35,965 nucleotides of DNA, from the NCBI GenBank assembly GCA_013138805.1, contig WTCA01000064.1, positions 1 through 35,965 of the forward strand, in the 5' to 3' direction. Origin of the DNA: an archaeon. GTDB lineage: Archaea; EX4484-52; GLR71. Position 1 is the stretch's first letter, and the number at the start of each line of letters is the position of its first letter. Under the pieces are notes generated by a model, which saw nothing but the letters and a program-made list of their open reading frames with translations, was not told where the DNA came from and did not search any database. Shown piece by piece: positions 32,855 through 35,965 of the stretch. Made by a program: the position numbers and the translations under genes.

Positions 32855-32887
32855 AAACGCACATTTTAAATATCTTTACCTACATTT
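32855..32887 (+). repeat. 33-bp direct repeat, copy 2, in the purL promoter
   Basis: This is a perfect copy of 32448-32480. Its TTTTAAATAT at about 32864-32873 would start purL transcription near 32897, giving a leader of about 20 bases. It is therefore probably the working purL promoter. Confidence 0.85.
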
Positions 32888-32918
32888 TTTACTTATAGGC
32901 AATAATTAAAGATAATTG

Positions 32919-35906
32919 GTGGCCAAATTGGACGAAGAAAAAAAGATTCAGAGAATTGAAATCACAAGCAAAAACGAGGACACCCGCGCAAAAGTCCTGC
33001 TGAAAAAAATCAGATCCATGAACTACAACATTGAAGACCTCATCCTCACAGACGTCTACACCCTGTACGGAAACTTCTCAGATGAAGAAATAACAGACAT
33101 AGCAAAACTGCTGTCAAACCCGGTAATCCAGACATACAGTATAGACACGCCGACAAGACCGGACTTCAACTGGGCGATTGAGATAGGCTTTCTGCCCGGA
33201 GTCACAGACAATACAGGAAACACGGCAAGGGAATGCATAGAAGATCTCCTGAAAAGAAATATCGGCAAAGACTCGGTATTCACATCACAGATACTTTTCC
33301 TCAAGACTGAAGAGACAGACGCAAAGACCATAGGAAAATTCCTGGCAAACGAGCTTATACAAAGGATTGATGTCAAATCCTTTGAAAACTACCAAAAAGA
33401 CAACGGTATGGACTACAAAGTACCGCTTGTAAAGCTTAAGCCAAAGATACAGATAGATACTGTAAACCTCAACACAGACGACGAAAACCTATCAAGATTA
33501 GGAAAACAAGGCATACCCAACAGCGACGGCACAAGACGCGGGCCTCTTGCCCTAGACCTTGAATCTATGAAGACAATTAAAGAATATTTCAAAAAAGAAG
33601 GCAGAGACCCGACAGACATAGAGCTTGAATCCATAGCGCAGACATGGTCTGAACACTGCAAGCACACAATATTCGCATCCGAGCTTGACGAGATAAAAGA
33701 CGGCATCTACAAGACATACATAAAGTCAGCTACAGAGAAGATAAGAGAAAAGTTAGGAAAAGACGACTTCTGCGTATCAGTCTTCAAAGACAATTCAGGA
33801 GCCATAATCTTTGACGACAATCATCTTGTCACGACAAAAGTTGAGACGCACAATTCCCCTTCAGCCCTTGACCCTTTCGGTGGGGCGATAACAGGCATTG
33901 TAGGTGTCAACAGAGATACAATGGGCTTCGGCATGGGAGCCCTTCCCGCGATAAACTTCTACGGCTACTGTTTCGCCAACCCGTTCAAGAAAAGAAAATT
34001 ATACAGGCAGAAAGACAGAAGATCAAAAGCATTATCGCCCAGAAGAATAATGGACGGTGTAATAGAAGGAGTAAGAGTCGGGGGCAACTGCTCAGGCATA
34101 CCGACACCTCAGGGCTTTGTATACTTTGATGATGATTTCAGCGGAAAGCCGCTTGTCTTTGTAGGCACTTTCGGCCTGATACCCAAGACTGTCAACGAAA
34201 AAAGAAGCGACCAGAAAAAAGCCCAGCCAGGCGACTTTATCGTCATGATGGGCGGAAAAGTAGGATGCGACGGAATACACGGAGCAACATTCTCATCTGA
34301 AGCTATGGACTCGGGAAGCCCGGCAACAGCAGTCCAGATAGGCGACCCGATAACGCAGAAGAAGATGAGCGACGCCCTCATAAAGGAAGCAAGAGACTTA
34401 AACCTCTACACAAGCATAACAGACAACGGTGCAGGCGGCATCTCATGCTCAGTCGCCGAGATGGCAGAAGAATGCGGAGGATTCATAGTAAATATTGAAA
34501 AAGTCCCGACCAAATATGCAGGCATCCAGCCCTGGGAAATATGGATAAGCGAGTCGCAGGAAAGGATGACATTGTCAGTGCCGAAAGAGAAGATAGAAGA
34601 TCTCAAAAACCTGATGGATTCAAGAGGTGTCGAGATGACAGTCATCGGCGAGTTCAACGACAGCTCAAGAGCCATAGTAAAATATCAGGAAAAGATCATA
34701 ATGGATATGAACATGGATTTTCTTCACGAAGGCCTGCCTGAAAAGACGCTTAAGACCGAAAAGACAGAAAACATCAACACAGAACCTGAATTCAGCACCC
34801 CTGAAAACCTGTCCCAGACCCTCAAAAACATGATTGCAAGAATAAACCTGTGCAGTTTCTCATTCATATCAGACCAGTACGATTACGAGGTCCAGGGAGG
34901 GTCAGTCTTAAAACCTCTCCAGGGCGAAGGCAAGGTAAATGCTTCAACAAGCGTCACAAAGCTGATAAACAAGAGCGACAAAGGCATTGTCCTGTCACAG
35001 GGGATTACAGCCAAATACAGCAGGATAGACACATATCACATGGCAGCATGCGCAATAGACACAGCTATAAGAAACGCAGTGTCAGCCGGCGGAAACATAG
35101 ACAGGATGGCATTGATGGACAATTTCTGCTGGTGCTCATCCAATGACCCTAAACGCCTGTACCAGCTAAAAATGGCGGCAAAAGCATGCTATGATTACGC
35201 CACAGCCTACATGACACCGTTCATATCAGGAAAAGACAGTATGTTCAACGATTTCAAAGGATATGATGAAAACAATAACCCGATACTCATATCAGTGCCC
35301 CCCACACTGCTTATCACAGCCACAGGCGTGGTAGATGATGTCAATAAGACAATCTCCATTGATGTAAAAGCGCCGGAAGACCTGATATATGTCATAGGTA
35401 CGACAAGAGACGAACTGGGCGGCTCAGAATACTATGAATACCAGGGTGAAATCCTACAAGGAAAACCATTCACAGGAGCTTCAGTACCAAAGGTTGACGC
35501 AGGAAAAGCAATAGATTCATACCGGAAATACTTCAAAACAGTAAATGAAAGCCTTATAGCCTCATCAATCAGCGTATCATCAGGAGGTATAGGCATAGCG
35601 CTGGCAAAGATGTGCATCGCAGGAAACCTTGGCTGCATGATTGACTTGTCAAGGCTGAAAAGAGAAGGTACAGAAAGAGATGATTTCACCCTGTTCAGCG
35701 AATCACAGAGCAGGATTGTCGTGACAATAGACCCGAAAAACAGAGACAGGTTTGAGAGCATGATGGTCGGCACAGACATAAGCCTGATAGGCGCAGTCAC
35801 AGATGAAAACAAATTAAAAATCAAAGGCATCAAAGGAAACATAATAATTGAATGTTCTGTTGACGAGCTTAAAGATGCATACAATAATACATTCAAACAA
35901 TTTTGA
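32919..35906 (+). CDS. purL: Phosphoribosylformylglycinamidine synthase, PurS-PurL fusion
   Basis: The product is about 995 residues from GTG 32919, with TTG 32916 equally possible. The first 155 residues form two PurS-like units in tandem (each a strand, helix, strand, helix set, with TDVYTLYG and TSQILFLK strands). The PurL part begins with the active-site TWSEHCKHT (about 243-251), then KVETHNSPSALDPFGGAITGIVGVNRD, GVRVGGNCSGIPTPQG and ITDNGAGGISCSVAEMAEECGG. A second AIR-synthase-like half follows. The glutaminase domain is not fused; purQ begins 8 bases after the stop. The enzyme makes FGAM in purine synthesis. Classical archaeal PurL is about 720 residues with a separate PurS. Confidence 0.94.
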   Translation: MAKLDEEKKIQRIEITSKNEDTRAKVLLKKIRSMNYNIEDLILTDVYTLYGNFSDEEITDIAKLLSNPVIQTYSIDTPTRPDFNWAIEIGFLPGVTDNTGNTARECIEDLLKRNIGKDSVFTSQILFLKTEETDAKTIGKFLANELIQRIDVKSFENYQKDNGMDYKVPLVKLKPKIQIDTVNLNTDDENLSRLGKQGIPNSDGTRRGPLALDLESMKTIKEYFKKEGRDPTDIELESIAQTWSEHCKHTIFASELDEIKDGIYKTYIKSATEKIREKLGKDDFCVSVFKDNSGAIIFDDNHLVTTKVETHNSPSALDPFGGAITGIVGVNRDTMGFGMGALPAINFYGYCFANPFKKRKLYRQKDRRSKALSPRRIMDGVIEGVRVGGNCSGIPTPQGFVYFDDDFSGKPLVFVGTFGLIPKTVNEKRSDQKKAQPGDFIVMMGGKVGCDGIHGATFSSEAMDSGSPATAVQIGDPITQKKMSDALIKEARDLNLYTSITDNGAGGISCSVAEMAEECGGFIVNIEKVPTKYAGIQPWEIWISESQERMTLSVPKEKIEDLKNLMDSRGVEMTVIGEFNDSSRAIVKYQEKIIMDMNMDFLHEGLPEKTLKTEKTENINTEPEFSTPENLSQTLKNMIARINLCSFSFISDQYDYEVQGGSVLKPLQGEGKVNASTSVTKLINKSDKGIVLSQGITAKYSRIDTYHMAACAIDTAIRNAVSAGGNIDRMALMDNFCWCSSNDPKRLYQLKMAAKACYDYATAYMTPFISGKDSMFNDFKGYDENNNPILISVPPTLLITATGVVDDVNKTISIDVKAPEDLIYVIGTTRDELGGSEYYEYQGEILQGKPFTGASVPKVDAGKAIDSYRKYFKTVNESLIASSISVSSGGIGIALAKMCIAGNLGCMIDLSRLKREGTERDDFTLFSESQSRIVVTIDPKNRDRFESMMVGTDISLIGAVTDENKLKIKGIKGNIIIECSVDELKDAYNNTFKQF

Positions 35907-35913
35907 TATAAAA

Positions 35914-35965
35914 ATGATGATATTTATGGAAGAACAGCCGAAAGTATTGATCCTGTCAGGATACG
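35914..35965 (+). CDS. purQ: Start of PurQ, glutamine amidotransferase subunit (partial)
   Basis: The frame starting ATG 35914 (or 35917, 35926) reads into MEEQPKVLILSGY before the window ends. This fits the N-terminus of class I amidotransferase PurQ (KVLIL-x-GYG-x-NC). It begins 8 bases after the purL stop. It would supply ammonia from glutamine to PurL. Only about 17 codons are present, so the call leans on context. Confidence 0.75.
   Translation, partial: MMIFMEEQPKVLILSGY

Noticed and set aside
1-35965. CRISPR array, insertion sequence or rRNA genes
   Set aside because: No regularly spaced repeats, no transposase or integrase motifs and no rRNA-like conserved blocks were seen; direct repeats present are isolated pairs.

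Overview
This window looks like a piece of an archaeal chromosome, most likely from a small-genome DPANN-type lineage (Woesearchaeota-like; this placement is inference). The archaeal signs are AT-rich TATA boxes centred about 25-28 bases upstream of many start codons, which implies leaderless mRNAs. Archaeal gene forms are also present: a methionyl-tRNA synthetase with a separate tRNA-binding subunit, Trm1, a HemK-like release-factor methylase, an AmmeMemoRadiSam protein B and an M50 site-2 protease. I found no rRNA, tRNA, CRISPR array or intact transposase.

Layout. 0-3.8 kb: a partial leftward gene, two tandem paralogous orphan genes, and a large TIM-barrel (AP-endonuclease-2/xylose-isomerase-like) protein interrupted by an AT-rich coiled-coil insert. 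3.8-9.6 kb: a HemK-like methylase, a tandemly duplicated micro-protein cassette with identical 71-bp leaders, a site-2 protease, a three-gene lipid-linked sugar operon (GT2, SMR-type carrier, GT-C) and a rhomboid protease. 9.6-12.1 kb: two small orphan genes and an alpha-glucan phosphorylase. 12.1-18.4 kb: the NiFe-hydrogenase CN/CO ligand-assembly genes hypC, hypD, hypE and hypF, with a CrtC/AttH-like gene coupled to hypE and two small Cys-rich proteins of shared motif layout near the ends of the cluster. Neither hydrogenase structural genes nor hypA/hypB are in the window. 18.4-29.0 kb: M29 aminopeptidase-like, MetG and its tRNA-binding subunit, an orphan, an unusual HAD protein, another orphan, DUF1003, MEMO-like, metallophosphoesterase, U32 and Trm1.

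29.0-32.9 kb is an accessory island. An AAA_14/DUF4143 ATPase abuts the 3' end of trm1, and a second diverged copy of the trm1 3' end lies just beyond it. A three-gene unknown operon follows, whose last product has a possible H-Y-E ADP-ribosyltransferase-like layout. Then a truncated DUF3800 gene lies between two perfect 33-bp direct repeats that carry a TATA box. 32.9 kb to the end: a PurS-PurL fusion and the start of purQ.

The most noteworthy points are the island with its duplicated trm1 end, the promoter-bearing direct repeats around the DUF3800 remnant, the micro-protein duplication, and the HAD protein with two acidic catalytic positions changed to Asn.
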